Shown one piece after another: positions 1 through 10,165 of a stretch of DNA of 64,000 nucleotides. Made by a program: the position numbers and the translations under genes. Under the pieces are notes generated by a model. The model worked only from the letters and a program-made list of their open reading frames with translations, did not search any database and was not told where the DNA came from. The stretch lies in the NCBI RefSeq assembly GCF_003314995.1, contig NZ_QNRH01000004.1, forward strand, positions 514,934 through 578,933. The letters run 5' to 3'. The first letter of the stretch is position 1. Every line of letters begins with the position of its first letter. This DNA comes from Pseudochrobactrum asaccharolyticum. GTDB taxonomy: Bacteria; Pseudomonadota; Alphaproteobacteria; Rhizobiales; Rhizobiaceae.

Positions 1-27
1 AGGGACGGTTCGCTTTATTCGATGCTA

Positions 28-72
28 TCGAGCGCCGTGTGCCAGACTTGTGACACACAAAGGTTGCTCTAA
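28..72 (-). repeat. Half copy of family A intergenic palindromic repeat
   Basis: This stretch is the reverse complement of the second half of the family A elements at 48221-48328 and 57807-57913. It starts with CGAGCGCCGTGTGCCAGACT and ends with GCTCTAA, with a few substitutions. The arms GTGTGCCA and TGACACAC can form an imperfect hairpin. It lies 26 bases before the ttcA start, so it is within that gene's leader or promoter region. Confidence 0.7.
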
Positions 73-98
73 CAGCAGTTTTTGCAGCAGAGATATCT

Positions 99-1070
99 AT
101 GAATATTCACGACACAGCCCTGAACGGCGATACAGCTTCAGATTTGCAGGACAAATTGGCCAAGCCTATGCCGGTTTCCGATATCAGTCAGGAACTGGAT
201 GATTATGCATCCATGAGTGATGAGGATATGGGCGGAGACGGTTGTCACCCGCTGTTCCGTAATGTGCCGTCCTCGGTGGGCTTCAACAAGTTGCGTAAGC
301 GTTTGTTGCGCCAGACCCGTCAGGCGATGGATGATTTCGCCATGGTGCGTCCTGGGGATCGCTGGCTGGTGGCGCTTTCCGGCGGCAAGGATTCATACGG
401 CCTCTTGGCGCTGCTGCTTGATCTGAAATGGCGCGGTGTGTTGCCGGTCGATCTGATTGCCTGCAATCTCGATCAGGGACAGCCGAATTTTCCGAAACAT
501 ATTTTGCCGGATTACCTGACCAAAAATCAGATTACCCATCGTATTGAATATCAGGACACTTATTCGATCGTGACGGATAAGGTGCCGGAAACCCAGACTT
601 ATTGCGCGCTTTGTTCGCGTTTGCGCCGTGGCAACCTGTACCGTGTTGCACGAGAAGAGGGCTGTTCGGCGCTGGTGCTTGGCCACCACCGCGAAGATAT
701 TCTCGAGACCTTCTTCATGAACCTGTTCCACGGTGGCCGTCTGGCATCGATGCCGCCGAAACTGCTGAATGATGAGGGCGATTTGCTGGTCTTGCGCCCG
801 TTGGCCTATGCAGCGGAAGATGATCTGGCAAAATTTGCCACAGCTATGGAATTCCCGATCATTCCTTGTGATCTGTGCGGCAGTCAGGACGGCTTGCAGC
901 GTAATATGATGAAGGCCATGCTGACCGATATCGAAAAGCGTATGCCGGGTCGTAAAGATACGATGATCCGCGCACTGGCCAATGTGCGCCCGAGCCATTT
1001 GCTGGATCGTAAGATTTTTGATTTTGCGTCGCTGATGGCGCCGGAACTCACATCTCCCTCAGAAGAATAA
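99..1070 (+). CDS. ttcA: tRNA 2-thiocytidine(32) synthetase TtcA
   Basis: The family adds sulfur to C2 of cytidine 32 in some tRNAs, adenylating the base through a PP-loop and using a 4Fe-4S cluster. The PP-loop SGGKDS is at residues 94-99. Two CxxC pairs, C169/C172 and C257/C260, are in the positions expected of cluster ligands. The conserved core begins near residue 55 and is preceded by an acidic N-terminal lead that is longer than in enterobacterial TtcA. ATG 99 is the first good in-frame start, with only a weak purine-rich ribosome-binding site. The next gene begins 12 bases after the stop, so the two are probably co-transcribed. Cytoplasmic enzyme; identification is firm. Confidence 0.93.
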   Translation: MNIHDTALNGDTASDLQDKLAKPMPVSDISQELDDYASMSDEDMGGDGCHPLFRNVPSSVGFNKLRKRLLRQTRQAMDDFAMVRPGDRWLVALSGGKDSYGLLALLLDLKWRGVLPVDLIACNLDQGQPNFPKHILPDYLTKNQITHRIEYQDTYSIVTDKVPETQTYCALCSRLRRGNLYRVAREEGCSALVLGHHREDILETFFMNLFHGGRLASMPPKLLNDEGDLLVLRPLAYAAEDDLAKFATAMEFPIIPCDLCGSQDGLQRNMMKAMLTDIEKRMPGRKDTMIRALANVRPSHLLDRKIFDFASLMAPELTSPSEE

Positions 1071-1082
1071 CGGAAGCAGACT

Positions 1083-1907
1083 ATGTTTGATCATCACGAG
1101 ATTAACTGGCTGGCTGATTTGCTCGGCTCGACCGCTGATACGGAAATTCTGCCGCGATTTCGCCGGCTGGACAGCAGTGAAATTCGCCAGAAAACCTCGG
1201 CTGCTGATCTGGTAACTGAGGCCGATGTCAATTCGGAGAAGGTTATTACAGCTGCTCTGCGTGAGCGTTTTGCTGATGCCGTGATCGTGGGTGAAGAGGC
1301 TTGCAGTGAAAATCCGGCTTTACTGAACGGATTGAGCACGGCTGATCTGGCTTTCACCATTGATCCGGTGGATGGTACGTTCAATTTCGCATCCGGTGTG
1401 CCGCTGTTTGGTGTCATGCTCTCGGTCAATATCAAGGGTGAAACCGTTGCCGGTATCATCTATGATCCGATGGGGCGTGACTGGCTGATCGGTGTTAAAG
1501 GGGCAGGCAGTTATGTCCGCCGTGCCGATGGCAGTGAACACAAAGTGCGCGTTGCTGATGCGCCGCCATTGAACCAAATGACTGGTTGTGTGTCGTGGCA
1601 ATATTTGCCGGAGCCGGATCGTACGCTGGTTGCCGGTAATCAGGCGAAATTTCTCTCGCATCTCGGCTATCGCTGTGCAGCGCATGAATATCGCGTGATT
1701 GCCACCGGTTCTGCGCATTTCGCGGTTTATAACAAGCTGATGCCTTGGGATCATCTGCCGGGCAATCTGATCCATCAGGAAGCGGGTGGCTATACCGCAC
1801 GGCTTGACGGTAGTGCCTATAAGCCGGGTCATGTGGATGGTGGTTTGATTATCGCACCGGATGCAGATAGCTGGCAGGCGATCAAGCAGGCGCTGTGGCA
1901 GAAGTAA
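1083..1907 (+). CDS. Inositol monophosphatase family protein
   Basis: Mg-dependent phosphatase of the inositol monophosphatase superfamily (274 residues, usual length). The three metal-site motifs are visible: GEE at 70-72, IDPVDGT at 93-99 and PWDH at 221-224. Members act on inositol phosphate, histidinol phosphate, fructose-1,6-bisphosphate or PAP; the sequence alone does not tell which, so no gene symbol is given. It follows ttcA by 12 bases in the same direction and is closed by a strong terminator, so it is probably the last gene of a two-gene unit. Confidence 0.88.
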   Translation: MFDHHEINWLADLLGSTADTEILPRFRRLDSSEIRQKTSAADLVTEADVNSEKVITAALRERFADAVIVGEEACSENPALLNGLSTADLAFTIDPVDGTFNFASGVPLFGVMLSVNIKGETVAGIIYDPMGRDWLIGVKGAGSYVRRADGSEHKVRVADAPPLNQMTGCVSWQYLPEPDRTLVAGNQAKFLSHLGYRCAAHEYRVIATGSAHFAVYNKLMPWDHLPGNLIHQEAGGYTARLDGSAYKPGHVDGGLIIAPDADSWQAIKQALWQK

Positions 1908-1920
1908 TATGAGACACTAA

Positions 1921-1947
1921 AAAGCCCGCTGAAGAGCGGGCTTTTTT
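1921..1947. terminator. Bidirectional rho-independent terminator
   Basis: A perfect 10-bp stem AAAGCCCGCT/AGCGGGCTTT with a GAAG loop is followed by a T run, and an A run precedes it. It separates the plus-strand phosphatase gene from the convergent minus-strand transporter gene and can serve both. Confidence 0.92.
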
Positions 1948-1954
1948 ATTCGTA

Positions 1955-3253
1955 TCATTTCTCAATCACATGCTGTGGTGACGGAGAAACCGCACGGAAC
2001 AGTTTGCCCTGTTCCGCAATCAGCACAAACACCATCGCGATAGCACCGACAATAAAATAGCCGAGCGCCATCGGCACGGTTGTACCATTGAAGGACTGAC
2101 CTATCAGCATGCCGATGGCTGCACCGGTCAGTGACTGTACAAAGCCAAGAACAGAAGAAGCTGTACCTGCAACCTGACCAAGCGGCTCCATTGCCAAAGC
2201 ATTGAAGTTACCGCCGATTGAGCCGAAGCAGAACATGATCAGTGCGAAGATCACGATATAGATCGGAAACGGTACGGGACCATCAAAAAATACCGAAAGC
2301 AGGAACAGCAACAGGCTGAGGCTGATAAATGTAATCAGCAGGGTTTGCGAAATACGACGCATACCGAAGCGACCGACCATCCGTGAGTTGAGGAAGGCCG
2401 ACAGCGCCATGAATGCTGCAACCGCTGCAAATGCCAGCGGAAAGCCGCGACCCAGATCATAAATGTCGACATAAATCTGCTGGGCTGAGTTGATAAAACC
2501 GAACAGCGAGCCGAGCATAAAGGATGCAGCCAGCGTGTAGCAGAATGCCACGCGGTTACCGATCACGATGCCAAAACCATTGATAACGGACTTGGCTGTG
2601 AAAGGGCGGCGGTTTTCCGGTGCAAGGGTTTCCGGCATACGGGCATAAGCCCAGAAACCGATCGCACAGGCAAAAAAGGCCATGAAACCGAAAATCATAT
2701 GCCATTCGGAGAAGAACAGAATGACTTCACCGGTCGCTGGTGCAATCACCGGCACAATCATGAAAACCATCATTGCCAGCGACATGATTTCCGCCATTGC
2801 ACGACCGGAATAGCGGTCGCGGACAATAGAAACAGTCATCACGCGGGTTGCTGCAGCACCAATACCCTGCAGAAAGCGCAAGGCCAGCAACATATTGAAT
2901 TCCGGCACCCAGACGCAGGCAAGGGCAGTGGTGATATAAATACCAATACCGATCAATAGCGGTTTTTTGCGGCCAAAACGATCACTGATTGGGCCGTAGA
3001 ACAGCTGCGAGATTGCAAAGCCGAACAGATAAACTGTTACGACATATTGGTGGTGGTTTGGTGTGAGAACACCAAGGGAAGAGCCGATTTCGGACAGAGC
3101 GGGCAGCATGACATCAATTGCCAGAGCATTGATGGCCATCAGCGCCGCAATAAGGGCAATAAATTCTACTTTGGATAGTTTAAATCCGTCAGCAGCCTGT
3201 TTGCCGGATGCAGATGCTACACCTGCGGGGAGTTCACTTTTCATCTTTGACAT
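1955..3253 (-). CDS. MFS drug-efflux transporter, Bcr/CflA type
   Basis: A 12-segment major facilitator protein of about 432 residues in the inner membrane. The first segment has the LAIDVMLPAL pattern typical of the Bcr/CflA (DHA1) subfamily, followed by the motif A sequence GPISDRFGRKKP between segments 2 and 3. Such proteins export bicyclomycin, chloramphenicol or similar drugs by proton antiport; the substrate here is unknown. An open frame continues upstream to 3424, but those 57 residues have no membrane or family character. I therefore chose the ATG at 3253, which is preceded by GGACAAGG; ATG 3244 is a second possibility. Confidence 0.87.
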   Translation of the reverse strand: MSKMKSELPAGVASASGKQAADGFKLSKVEFIALIAALMAINALAIDVMLPALSEIGSSLGVLTPNHHQYVVTVYLFGFAISQLFYGPISDRFGRKKPLLIGIGIYITTALACVWVPEFNMLLALRFLQGIGAAATRVMTVSIVRDRYSGRAMAEIMSLAMMVFMIVPVIAPATGEVILFFSEWHMIFGFMAFFACAIGFWAYARMPETLAPENRRPFTAKSVINGFGIVIGNRVAFCYTLAASFMLGSLFGFINSAQQIYVDIYDLGRGFPLAFAAVAAFMALSAFLNSRMVGRFGMRRISQTLLITFISLSLLLFLLSVFFDGPVPFPIYIVIFALIMFCFGSIGGNFNALAMEPLGQVAGTASSVLGFVQSLTGAAIGMLIGQSFNGTTVPMALGYFIVGAIAMVFVLIAEQGKLFRAVSPSPQHVIEK

Positions 3254-3755
3254 GCCTTGTCCGGCCGGAAATGCGGTCGGATAAATCGATTGCGGATCAG
3301 GAACCGGCGGAATGATTATGGCAATATCTGCTGCGATATTGTCTGAGCCGGAGGCTGAAGCGATGTTCCGTACACAGGCAAAATGCCGGAGTGATAACGA
3401 AACAGGAATATTTGAACAGCGCACGGGCAGAAACAGCCCGCAATCAGCTGAACGGAACGGGGGCGAAAGCCGTGCAGCCTCAAAATAGCTGCAGGGGCGT
3501 TCGCAATCTTGTTGCCTGAAAAATCAGGGAGGCATTTATTCGCAGTTTTACGACGCACCCTTGTAAAGGCGGCGCTGCAGATAAATACTGTTTGAAAATG
3601 TTTGATCCGGACAAACTGTCCGCTGTATCCGTGGGCTGTAAACCCGGATTTTCTGCGAAGCAGTCTTATAAACCGGTATATTCCAACATATAGGGATTTG
3701 CGCAGAGCGCAATCTGGCCGGAATGATAAATTCTATTTAATAGTTTAAATGAAAA
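3254..3755. other. 500-bp non-coding stretch upstream of the MFS gene
   Basis: No convincing gene is seen on either strand. The 80-residue open frame at 3316-3558 (minus) lacks a ribosome-binding site and recognisable features. The region must contain the promoter of the MFS gene. It has short GC-rich inverted segments near 3420-3480, but I could not match it to a known riboswitch. Confidence 0.5.
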
Positions 3756-3782
3756 AAAACGGCAGAAACTCTGCCGTTTTTT
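3756..3782 (-). terminator. Rho-independent terminator after grxD
   Basis: An 8-bp stem ACGGCAGA/TCTGCCGT with loop AAC is flanked by a long A run on one side and a T run on the other. It lies 33 bases past the grxD stop and would end the grxD transcript; the symmetry allows activity both ways. Confidence 0.9.
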
Positions 3783-3815
3783 AGTATCACGATTTTGTGA
3801 CGTTCTGATCTTTGA

Positions 3816-4148
3816 TCAGGCTGCTTTGGTAGCAATGCCTTTTTCAGTCAGCAGAGCCTGCAATTCACCGGCCTGAAACATTTCACGCACGATATCGCAG
3901 CCGCCGATGAACTCACCTTTTACGTAAAGCTGAGGAATAGTCGGCCAGTTGGAATATTCCTTGATGCCCTGACGCATTTCGTCGGACGCCAGAACATTGA
4001 TACCTTTGTAGTCAACGCCGATATAGTCCAGAACCTGAACAACCTGACCGGAGAAACCGCATTGCGGGAAATCCGGTGTGCCTTTCAGAAAAAGTACAAC
4101 ATCGTTGTTTTTGACTTCATTATCGATAAGCGCAGTGATGCCGCTCAT
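3816..4148 (-). CDS. grxD: Monothiol glutaredoxin Grx4/GrxD
   Basis: Monothiol CGFS-type glutaredoxin (110 residues) that binds and transfers a 2Fe-2S cluster with glutathione and commonly partners with BolA proteins. The active site CGFS is at residues 30-33 after the typical lead [10 protein letters not shown]; the downstream WPTIPQLY and GGCD elements for glutathione binding are present. The start at 4148 is preceded by AAAGGA. The bolA gene lies 124 bases upstream on the same strand, which agrees with a Grx4-BolA partnership in iron-sulfur delivery or iron sensing. Confidence 0.95.
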   Translation of the reverse strand: MSGITALIDNEVKNNDVVLFLKGTPDFPQCGFSGQVVQVLDYIGVDYKGINVLASDEMRQGIKEYSNWPTIPQLYVKGEFIGGCDIVREMFQAGELQALLTEKGIATKAA

Positions 4149-4272
4149 GGAAGGATCCTTTCATTACCGGCGGGACAAATTCCGCCGGTTTAGACTTGAA
4201 GTAAATTTGTCTTAGATTTTACTGCTTTATGAACGAAACGGAAGTGATTTTCCAGAACGCGAAGCAGTTTTC

Positions 4273-4506
4273 TTATTCCGGTGCGCGGGTCTGCAGAGCG
4301 AGTGCGTGCAAAACGCCGCCCATATTGCCGCCGAGCGCGTCATAAACCATCTGATGCTGCTGAACGCGGGTCTTACCGCGAAAGGCTTCCGCTACGACTT
4401 CGGCAGCGTAATGATCACCGTCTCCGGCAAGGTCGCGGATGCTGACAACAGCGCCGGGAATGCCTGCCTTGATCATGTCTTCAATATCACCAGGTGCCAT
4501 AGCCAT
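4273..4506 (-). CDS. bolA: BolA family protein
   Basis: Small BolA/IbaG-type protein of 77 residues. Family features are the GDGDHY segment, the conserved surface around FRGKTRVQQHQMVYDAL and the C-terminal LHALAL helix. It would form a heterodimer with the CGFS glutaredoxin encoded next to it. The open frame runs seven codons further up, but the ATG at 4506 has a strong ribosome-binding site GGAGGA seven bases before it, so I take that as the start. Between alphaproteobacterial BolA-like subgroups it looks closest to the short YrbA/Fra2-like type. Confidence 0.9.
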   Translation of the reverse strand: MAMAPGDIEDMIKAGIPGAVVSIRDLAGDGDHYAAEVVAEAFRGKTRVQQHQMVYDALGGNMGGVLHALALQTRAPE

Positions 4507-4538
4507 ATTAAAATCCTCCGAGAGCATTTTTTCTGATC

Positions 4539-4632
4539 AGAGCGTATCGCGGTCAATGTGTTCAGCCGCGCCCGCTCTGTTTTTGTTTGAGCGCGTATCT
4601 TGTCCAAAATGGTTTTACCGTTTGGGGATACG
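4539..4632. repeat. Two-hairpin intergenic element upstream of bolA
   Basis: Two consecutive inverted pairs are seen: CAGAGCG with CGCTCTG (4539-4579), and CGTATC with GATACG (4594-4632) around the core CCAAAATGGTTTTACCGTTT. The double-hairpin layout and AGAGCG/CGCTCT ends recall the 108-bp elements elsewhere in the window, but the sequence is not clearly one of families A-D. Confidence 0.4.
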
Positions 4633-4642
4633 TATTTAAATT

Positions 4643-4678
4643 GGAGCCTGCGTCTCGGTGTTTCAAGACGCAGGCTCC
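4643..4678 (-). terminator. Strong hairpin between purL and bolA
   Basis: A perfect 13-bp stem GGAGCCTGCGTCT/AGACGCAGGCTCC lies 27 bases after the purL stop. The tract after it on the minus strand is AT-rich but not a clean U run, so it may be a terminator or a 3'-end stabiliser. Confidence 0.65.
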
Positions 4679-4705
4679 GTTATTAACGGGTACTAAAATT
4701 TAGTA

Positions 4706-6937
4706 TTAGATTTCGCCGTTCATATAGTCAGGGAACCATGATTCATAGGCCTGATGCAACTGTTCAACAGATACAGGCTTTGCTGAACCGAGAATAACAG
4801 ATTTACCGCCGGTACGACCGATCAAAGGTGTTGAAATACCGGCTTTTTCTGCGCGGCTCTGTACCTGCGACAGATTGCCTTCGGTCACTGTCAGGACATA
4901 GCGTCCCTGATCTTCACCGAAGAAAGAGAGAACCGGATTATGTGCCGCTGGTTCATTGATGGTTGCGCCGATTTCGCCTTTGATGGCCATTTCAGCAACT
5001 GCCTGCGCCAGACCACCCGATGAGCAATCGTGAACAGCTGTCACCAGACCATCTTCGATCAGACCGCGAACGAAGTCACCGGTCGCTTTTTCATGCGCCA
5101 GATCAACATGGGGAGCAGGGCCGTCGATGCGGTTGTGAACGTCACGCATATAGGCAGACTGTGCAATATGTGTGCCCCAGCCTTCCGGTGCGCCGGCGAG
5201 CAGAATGGCTTCGCCTTCACCCGCAAAACGGATGCGTGCCATTTTCGACCAGTCTTTGATCAGACCAACGCCGCCGATTGTCGGTGTTGGCAGAATGCCC
5301 TGACCATTGGTTTCGTTGTAGAGCGAGACGTTACCGGAAACGATCGGGAATTCCAGCACGCGGCAGGCTTCGCCGATACCCTTGATCGCATGAACCAGCT
5401 GACTCATGATCTCAGGACGCTCAGGATTGCCGAAATTGAGGTTGTCGGTTGAAGCAAGCGGTGTTGCACCGGTTGCTGTCAGGTTGCGCCAGCATTCGGC
5501 AACAGCCTGCTTGCCGCCTTCAAACGGATCTGCTTCTACATAACGCGGTGTTACATCGGACGAGAAAGCCAGAGCTTTGGTTTCATGGCCGTCAACGCGG
5601 ATCACACCGGCATCGCCACCCGGCAATTGCAGGGAGTTCCCCTGAATCAGCGTGTCATATTGTTCATAGACCCAGCGGCGGGATGAACCATTGGCGGAGT
5701 TGAGCAGCTTGATCAGGCTGTCTGCAATATCGGCAGAAGGTACATCATCGGCAGCAAGCGCTTTTGGCGCAACAGCCGGTGTCCACGGACGATCATATTC
5801 CGGAGCCTCATCACCGAGTTCTTTAATCGGCAGATCGGCAACCTGTTCACCCTGATGGAAGACGCGGAAACGCAGGTCGTCAGTGGTTTTACCAACGATT
5901 GCAAAATCCAGGCCCCATTTTTTGAAGATCGCCTGTGCTTCTGCTTCTTGTTCAGGACGCAGCACCATCAGCATGCGTTCCTGACTTTCCGAGAGCATCA
6001 TTTCATAGGCAGACATCTGCTCTTCGCGCACCGGTACAGTGTCGAGGTTCAGTTCAATGCCTAGATCGCCTTTGGCGCCCATTTCAACGGCGGAGCAGGT
6101 GAGACCGGCAGCGCCCATATCCTGAATGGCGATAACCGCACCGGAAGCCATCAGCTCAAGGCAGGCTTCAAGCAGGCATTTTTCAGTGAACGGATCACCA
6201 ACCTGAACGGTCGGGCGCTTTTCATCGATCGATTCATCAAATTCAGCCGATGCCATTGTCGCACCGCCAACACCGTCACGACCGGTTTTAGCGCCGAGAT
6301 AAACGACCGGCAGGCCAACACCTTCCGCTTTGGAATAGAAAATCGCATCGGATTTTGCGAGACCGGCTGCAAAAGCATTGACGAGGATGTTGCCGTTATA
6401 ACGGGCGTCGAATTCCACTTCACCGCCAACAGTCGGCACGCCGAATGCATTGCCGTAACCGCCAACGCCGGAGACAACACCGGAAACGAGGTGGCGGGTT
6501 TTTGGATGCTCAGGTGCACCAAAACGCAGTGCATTCATGGCCGCAACAGGACGGGCGCCCATGGTGAACACGTCACGCAGGATGCCGCCAACGCCGGTTG
6601 CCGCGCCCTGATAAGGCTCGATGTAAGACGGGTGGTTGTGACTTTCCATTTTGAAAACAACGCAATCGCCGTCATCAATATCGACAACACCGGCATTTTC
6701 ACCCGGACCCTGAATAACGCGCGGGCCGGTTGTTGGCAGCGTGCGCAGCCATTTTTTGGAGGATTTATACGAGCAATGCTCGTTCCACATTGCCGAGAAA
6801 ATACCCAGCTCCGTAAAGCTTGGCTCACGACCGATCAGGTCAAGAATGCGCTGGTATTCATCGGGCTTGAGGCCGTGTGCGGCAATCAGTTCCGGTGTGA
6901 TCGGGTAATCATTACGGATTGACTTTTTGCTGTCCAT
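4706..6937 (-). CDS. purL: Phosphoribosylformylglycinamidine synthase subunit PurL
   Basis: Small-type PurL (743 residues) that turns FGAR, ATP and ammonia into FGAM in step 4 of purine synthesis, working as a complex with PurQ (glutaminase) and PurS. The family pattern [12 protein letters not shown] near the N-terminus, the ESHNHPS metal/ATP segment and the repeated AIRS-like halves are present, and the length is as expected for the three-subunit form. purQ and purS lie upstream on the same strand, separated by two unrelated genes. The chosen ATG is followed by the normal PurL N-terminus, although its ribosome-binding site (AAAGAAGA) is rather distant. Confidence 0.96.
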   Translation of the reverse strand: MDSKKSIRNDYPITPELIAAHGLKPDEYQRILDLIGREPSFTELGIFSAMWNEHCSYKSSKKWLRTLPTTGPRVIQGPGENAGVVDIDDGDCVVFKMESHNHPSYIEPYQGAATGVGGILRDVFTMGARPVAAMNALRFGAPEHPKTRHLVSGVVSGVGGYGNAFGVPTVGGEVEFDARYNGNILVNAFAAGLAKSDAIFYSKAEGVGLPVVYLGAKTGRDGVGGATMASAEFDESIDEKRPTVQVGDPFTEKCLLEACLELMASGAVIAIQDMGAAGLTCSAVEMGAKGDLGIELNLDTVPVREEQMSAYEMMLSESQERMLMVLRPEQEAEAQAIFKKWGLDFAIVGKTTDDLRFRVFHQGEQVADLPIKELGDEAPEYDRPWTPAVAPKALAADDVPSADIADSLIKLLNSANGSSRRWVYEQYDTLIQGNSLQLPGGDAGVIRVDGHETKALAFSSDVTPRYVEADPFEGGKQAVAECWRNLTATGATPLASTDNLNFGNPERPEIMSQLVHAIKGIGEACRVLEFPIVSGNVSLYNETNGQGILPTPTIGGVGLIKDWSKMARIRFAGEGEAILLAGAPEGWGTHIAQSAYMRDVHNRIDGPAPHVDLAHEKATGDFVRGLIEDGLVTAVHDCSSGGLAQAVAEMAIKGEIGATINEPAAHNPVLSFFGEDQGRYVLTVTEGNLSQVQSRAEKAGISTPLIGRTGGKSVILGSAKPVSVEQLHQAYESWFPDYMNGEI

Positions 6938-7038
6938 ATCGGTGTCGCTGTCTTCTTTGATCTATGAGCCGGAGCTCGGATATGTGATTGGTGTGATGCT
7001 TATTTAAAATATTAGCAGCTTCGCTGACTTTGTTTTCG

Positions 7039-7437
7039 TTAGCAGCTTCGCTGGCCGGACGCCCAGCGCGCTGTATCGCGCTCGATGCGTTCCGCAAGCG
7101 GACTTTGCATTAACGGGCCGAAACGCTCCATACGTCCCGGATTGCCTTCTGCCTGCACAACCAGCAAAGGCCGGTCATTCGGGTTCTTTGCCGGAACTAC
7201 GAGAATACGCGGGCGGCCGGTATAGGAAACCAGTTCCGGTGCAAGGGTATATTGACGAAACTCAGAATCGCCGGATTTAAACCAGCATTGCTTAGCACCA
7301 AGCGCCACGCGTTCCATGGTTGCCAAGGCTGTATGACTAACATTACCTGTTGCCGGAGGCGGTGCTTTTTTAGACGCGAGACATCCGCTTAAAGCAACTG
7401 CGGACAAAGCCATTACAATACCATGCGCCAATTTCAT
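7039..7437 (-). CDS. Small outer-membrane or periplasmic lipoprotein, function unknown
   Basis: A 132-residue protein with a signal peptide and lipobox LSGC, giving lipidation at Cys19. The mature part has an Ala/Pro-rich linker, then a compact domain with two cysteines (in AKQCWF and at the C-terminal end SC) that could form a disulfide. I do not recognise the family; it appears to be a conserved rhizobial hypothetical lipoprotein (inference). It lies between purL and a GST gene on the same strand, about 100 and 88 bases from each, so it may be read within the purine operon. Confidence 0.7.
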   Translation of the reverse strand: MKLAHGIVMALSAVALSGCLASKKAPPPATGNVSHTALATMERVALGAKQCWFKSGDSEFRQYTLAPELVSYTGRPRILVVPAKNPNDRPLLVVQAEGNPGRMERFGPLMQSPLAERIERDTARWASGQRSC

Positions 7438-7525
7438 TAAAGACTAAGCTCCGCAGAGGAATGATATGAGAATTATAGTTGGGCAGAGCCTGACTGTCTT
7501 GAGCAGGCTCTGCGGATTGGTTTGA

Positions 7526-8179
7526 TCAGCTTGCAGCTTTCGCTATCGCTTTTCTGGCGTCGTGCATTTCACCTAGTACGGATGCGATTTCCGGAATGCC
7601 CTGTGCATTGGTCTGATAGCCTTCAATCTTCGGGCAATCTTCCAGAATAGCTTCAAAGCTCGGGAAGCGACGCAGACTTTCCAGCAGATAACGGGTAGGT
7701 GCCAGCCATGCATCGGCCAGAGTAACCTGTTCACCAAGCGCATAAGGGCCTGAAGAAATACGGTCTTCAACGGTTTTCAGTGCATGACGTACGTGGTCGA
7801 AAATCTTGGCGGTTTTTTCAGCAGGAAACGGATTGGCAGGGCCAGCCAGCAAAACCGGAATGATCGACGGCAGCACATCCAGATCGAGCAGGCGCATGAT
7901 GATGCGAATCTGTGCACGGTCTTTCGGATCGGCAGGCAGCATCGGTTTTTCAGGAAAACGCTCTTCCAGATATTCAGCAATAACGGAAGCTTCAAACAGG
8001 GTTTCGCCCGAGCCGGTGATCAGAACCGGAATACGGCGCATCGGTGAAATTTCCCGAAACTCTTCCGGCAGCGGTGGTCCCGCAGGTGCGTCGACCAGTT
8101 TTAGCGGCAGGTCTTTGACCTCAGCAATAATGCGGATAAAGGCGCAGTAAGGTGATAAAGGCTTATTATAGAGCTTCAT
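7526..8179 (-). CDS. Glutathione S-transferase family protein
   Basis: 217 residues with the two-domain GST layout: a thioredoxin-like N-terminal domain with SPYC at residues 9-12, the cis-proline in RRIPVL (Pro51) and the EAS variant of the glutathione gamma-glutamyl motif near residue 63, followed by an all-helical C-terminal domain with the N-capping TLADAWLAP motif. Substrate cannot be told. The start at 8179 has the ribosome-binding site GAGGAAG. The gene stands between purQ and the lipoprotein in the purine block. Confidence 0.85.
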   Translation of the reverse strand: MKLYNKPLSPYCAFIRIIAEVKDLPLKLVDAPAGPPLPEEFREISPMRRIPVLITGSGETLFEASVIAEYLEERFPEKPMLPADPKDRAQIRIIMRLLDLDVLPSIIPVLLAGPANPFPAEKTAKIFDHVRHALKTVEDRISSGPYALGEQVTLADAWLAPTRYLLESLRRFPSFEAILEDCPKIEGYQTNAQGIPEIASVLGEMHDARKAIAKAAS

Positions 8180-8262
8180 AGTACTTCCTCCCGTTATGCT
8201 GTTGTCATGTCATGCAGAAAATGCCCGCGCAGCATTAATGCTGCAAGCGGGCAAGTTTCATT

Positions 8263-8934
8263 CTACGATGCAAGGCGATCCAGAGCGGATGCAAATAATG
8301 CACGGCCGTCAGTGCCGCCATGCGCCTGTTCGATCAGGTTTTCCGGATGCGGCATCATGCCAAGCACATTGCCTGCAGCATTGGTAATGCCTGCAATGTC
8401 ATTCATCGAGCCATTCGGATTGGTGCCTTCCGCATAACGGAATACAACCTGACCATTGTCTTCAATGGACTTCAGAACATCGCTTTCCGCAAAATAGTTG
8501 CCGTCATGATGGGCAACAGGGCAGCGGATGATCTGGCCTTGTTCGTAACCGCGGGTGAAAATGCTCTGATTGTTGGCAACTTCGAGCTTCACTTCACGGC
8601 AGACAAACTTCAGCGAAGTGTTGCGCATCAGCGCACCCGGCAGCAAGCCAGCTTCAAGCAGAATCTGGAAGCCGTTGCAGACGCCAATCACGCGCACACC
8701 GGCTTCCGCTTTTTTGCGCAGAGCCTGCATAACCGGCATACGGGCAGCAATCGCGCCGCAGCGCAGATAGTCGCCATAGGAAAAGCCGCCCGGAATGACG
8801 ATCAGGTCAACATCAGGAATTTCGGTATCGGTCTGCCACACGGTCTGCGGAGCCTTGCCACCGATTTTGGTCAGCGCGGCGATCATATCGCGGTCGCGGT
8901 TCAGACCCGGAAGAAGGATAACTGCTGATTTCAT
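8263..8934 (-). CDS. purQ: Phosphoribosylformylglycinamidine synthase glutaminase PurQ
   Basis: Class I glutamine amidotransferase subunit (223 residues) that supplies ammonia to PurL. In this numbering the nucleophile is Cys86 in GVCNGF, and the His/Glu pair of the triad is H196/E198 in MMPHPEN. The frame extends nine codons upstream, but starting at ATG 8934 gives the usual N-terminus [10 protein letters not shown] and the family length; AAAGAGAG lies about 14 bases before it. purS is 119 bases upstream. Confidence 0.95.
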   Translation of the reverse strand: MKSAVILLPGLNRDRDMIAALTKIGGKAPQTVWQTDTEIPDVDLIVIPGGFSYGDYLRCGAIAARMPVMQALRKKAEAGVRVIGVCNGFQILLEAGLLPGALMRNTSLKFVCREVKLEVANNQSIFTRGYEQGQIIRCPVAHHDGNYFAESDVLKSIEDNGQVVFRYAEGTNPNGSMNDIAGITNAAGNVLGMMPHPENLIEQAHGGTDGRALFASALDRLAS

Positions 8935-9053
8935 AATGCAGATTACTCTCTTTAAATCCAACGCATTTCAGGCAAAAGCGGTAAGGCATTCTGCCCTGAA
9001 CTGCTGCAATATCTCTTTAAAATATGGCGCTTATTAACGCCAAAATAAAGAGA

Positions 9054-9296
9054 TCAGGCGATGTCGAAGCTGTAATCTTCGATAACCGTATTGGCGAGAA
9101 GCTTTTCGCACATAGCTTTCAGCTCTGTTTCAGCCTGTGCTTTGTCTGTGGTCTCAAGAACAACATCAAAAACCTTGCCCTGACGGACAGAGTTGACGCC
9201 ATCAAAGCCGAGGCTGCCGAGAGCGCCGACAATAGCTTTACCCTGAGGGTCAAGAACGCCGTTTTTCAGTGTGACGGTGACGCGTGCCTTAATCAC
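9054..9296 (-). CDS. purS: Phosphoribosylformylglycinamidine synthase subunit PurS (GTG start)
   Basis: The 80-residue PurS subunit bridges PurL and PurQ in the FGAM synthase complex. The sequence VTVTLKNGVLDPQGKAI at the N-terminus and the GKVFDV segment are family hallmarks. An open frame continues upstream to 9362, but PurS is normally about 80 residues. GTG at 9296 is preceded by AGGATAACAAA, a good ribosome-binding site, so this is very likely the real start. Order on the minus strand is purC-purS-purQ, as in many alphaproteobacteria. Confidence 0.93.
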   Translation of the reverse strand: MIKARVTVTLKNGVLDPQGKAIVGALGSLGFDGVNSVRQGKVFDVVLETTDKAQAETELKAMCEKLLANTVIEDYSFDIA

Positions 9297-9400
9297 TTTG
9301 TTATCCTGTATTTTAGAAGAGGAAATGTGCAGTATCCGGTTGAGATACTGCCTGAAACACACAGCCCGGAAAGCGGCAGACTTCCCGGGCTGAAATTGAC

Positions 9401-10165
9401 TTACTTGACCAGTGTCGGGCCGGAAGGACGCGGCGGCTCGTTCTCGTTCATAATGCCGAGACGACGTGCCACTTCTTGATAGGCTTCAACCAGACCACCC
9501 ATATCGCGGCGGAAACGGTCTTTATCCATTTTCTCATTGGTCGCAACGTCCCAGAGGCGAGCTGAGTCCGGCGAAATTTCATCGGCCAGAACCACGCGCA
9601 TCATGTCGCCTTCGAACAGACGGCCGCATTCGATTTTGAAATCGACCAGCTGAATGCCGACGCCGAGGAACAGACCGGTGAGGAAGTCGTTGATACGAAT
9701 GGCAAGTGCCATAATATCATCGAGCTCCGCAGGGCTGGCCCAGCCAAATGCAGTGATGTGCTCTTCAGAGACCATCGGGTCATCGAGCGCATCGGCTTTG
9801 TAATAAAATTCAATGATTGAACGCGGCAGAACGGTGCCTTCTTCAATCCCCAGACGCTTGGCAAGCGAGCCGGCAGCAACATTGCGCACGACAACTTCAA
9901 GCGGAATGATTTCGACTTCTTTAATCAGCTGCTCGCGCATGTTGACGCGGCGGATGAAGTGGGTCGGAATGCCGATCTTGTTCAACTGTGTAAAGATGTA
10001 TTCGGAGATGCGATTGTTCAGCACTCCCTTGCCATCAATCACTTCATGCTTCTTAGCATTGAAAGCGGTGGCGTCATCTTTGAAAAACTGAATGAGAGTG
10101 CCTGGCTCCGGTCCTTCGTAAAGGATCTTGGCCTTGCCTTCGTAAATACGGCGGCGTCGATTCAT
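9401..10165 (-). CDS. purC: SAICAR synthetase PurC
   Basis: Phosphoribosylaminoimidazole-succinocarboxamide synthase (254 residues) joins CAIR with aspartate in purine synthesis. Typical elements are YEGKAKILY at residues 8-16, the [11 protein letters not shown] segment, [15 protein letters not shown] and the [10 protein letters not shown] segment. It is the first gene of the minus-strand purine block and its upstream region is shared with the divergent DUF1476 gene. The C-terminal tail rich in Pro is normal for rhizobial members. Confidence 0.96.
   Translation of the reverse strand: MNRRRRIYEGKAKILYEGPEPGTLIQFFKDDATAFNAKKHEVIDGKGVLNNRISEYIFTQLNKIGIPTHFIRRVNMREQLIKEVEIIPLEVVVRNVAAGSLAKRLGIEEGTVLPRSIIEFYYKADALDDPMVSEEHITAFGWASPAELDDIMALAIRINDFLTGLFLGVGIQLVDFKIECGRLFEGDMMRVVLADEISPDSARLWDVATNEKMDKDRFRRDMGGLVEAYQEVARRLGIMNENEPPRPSGPTLVK

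Noticed and set aside
3254..3424. N-terminal extension of the MFS transporter
   Set aside because: The 57 extra residues lack family similarity; a start with better ribosome-binding site lies at 3253.
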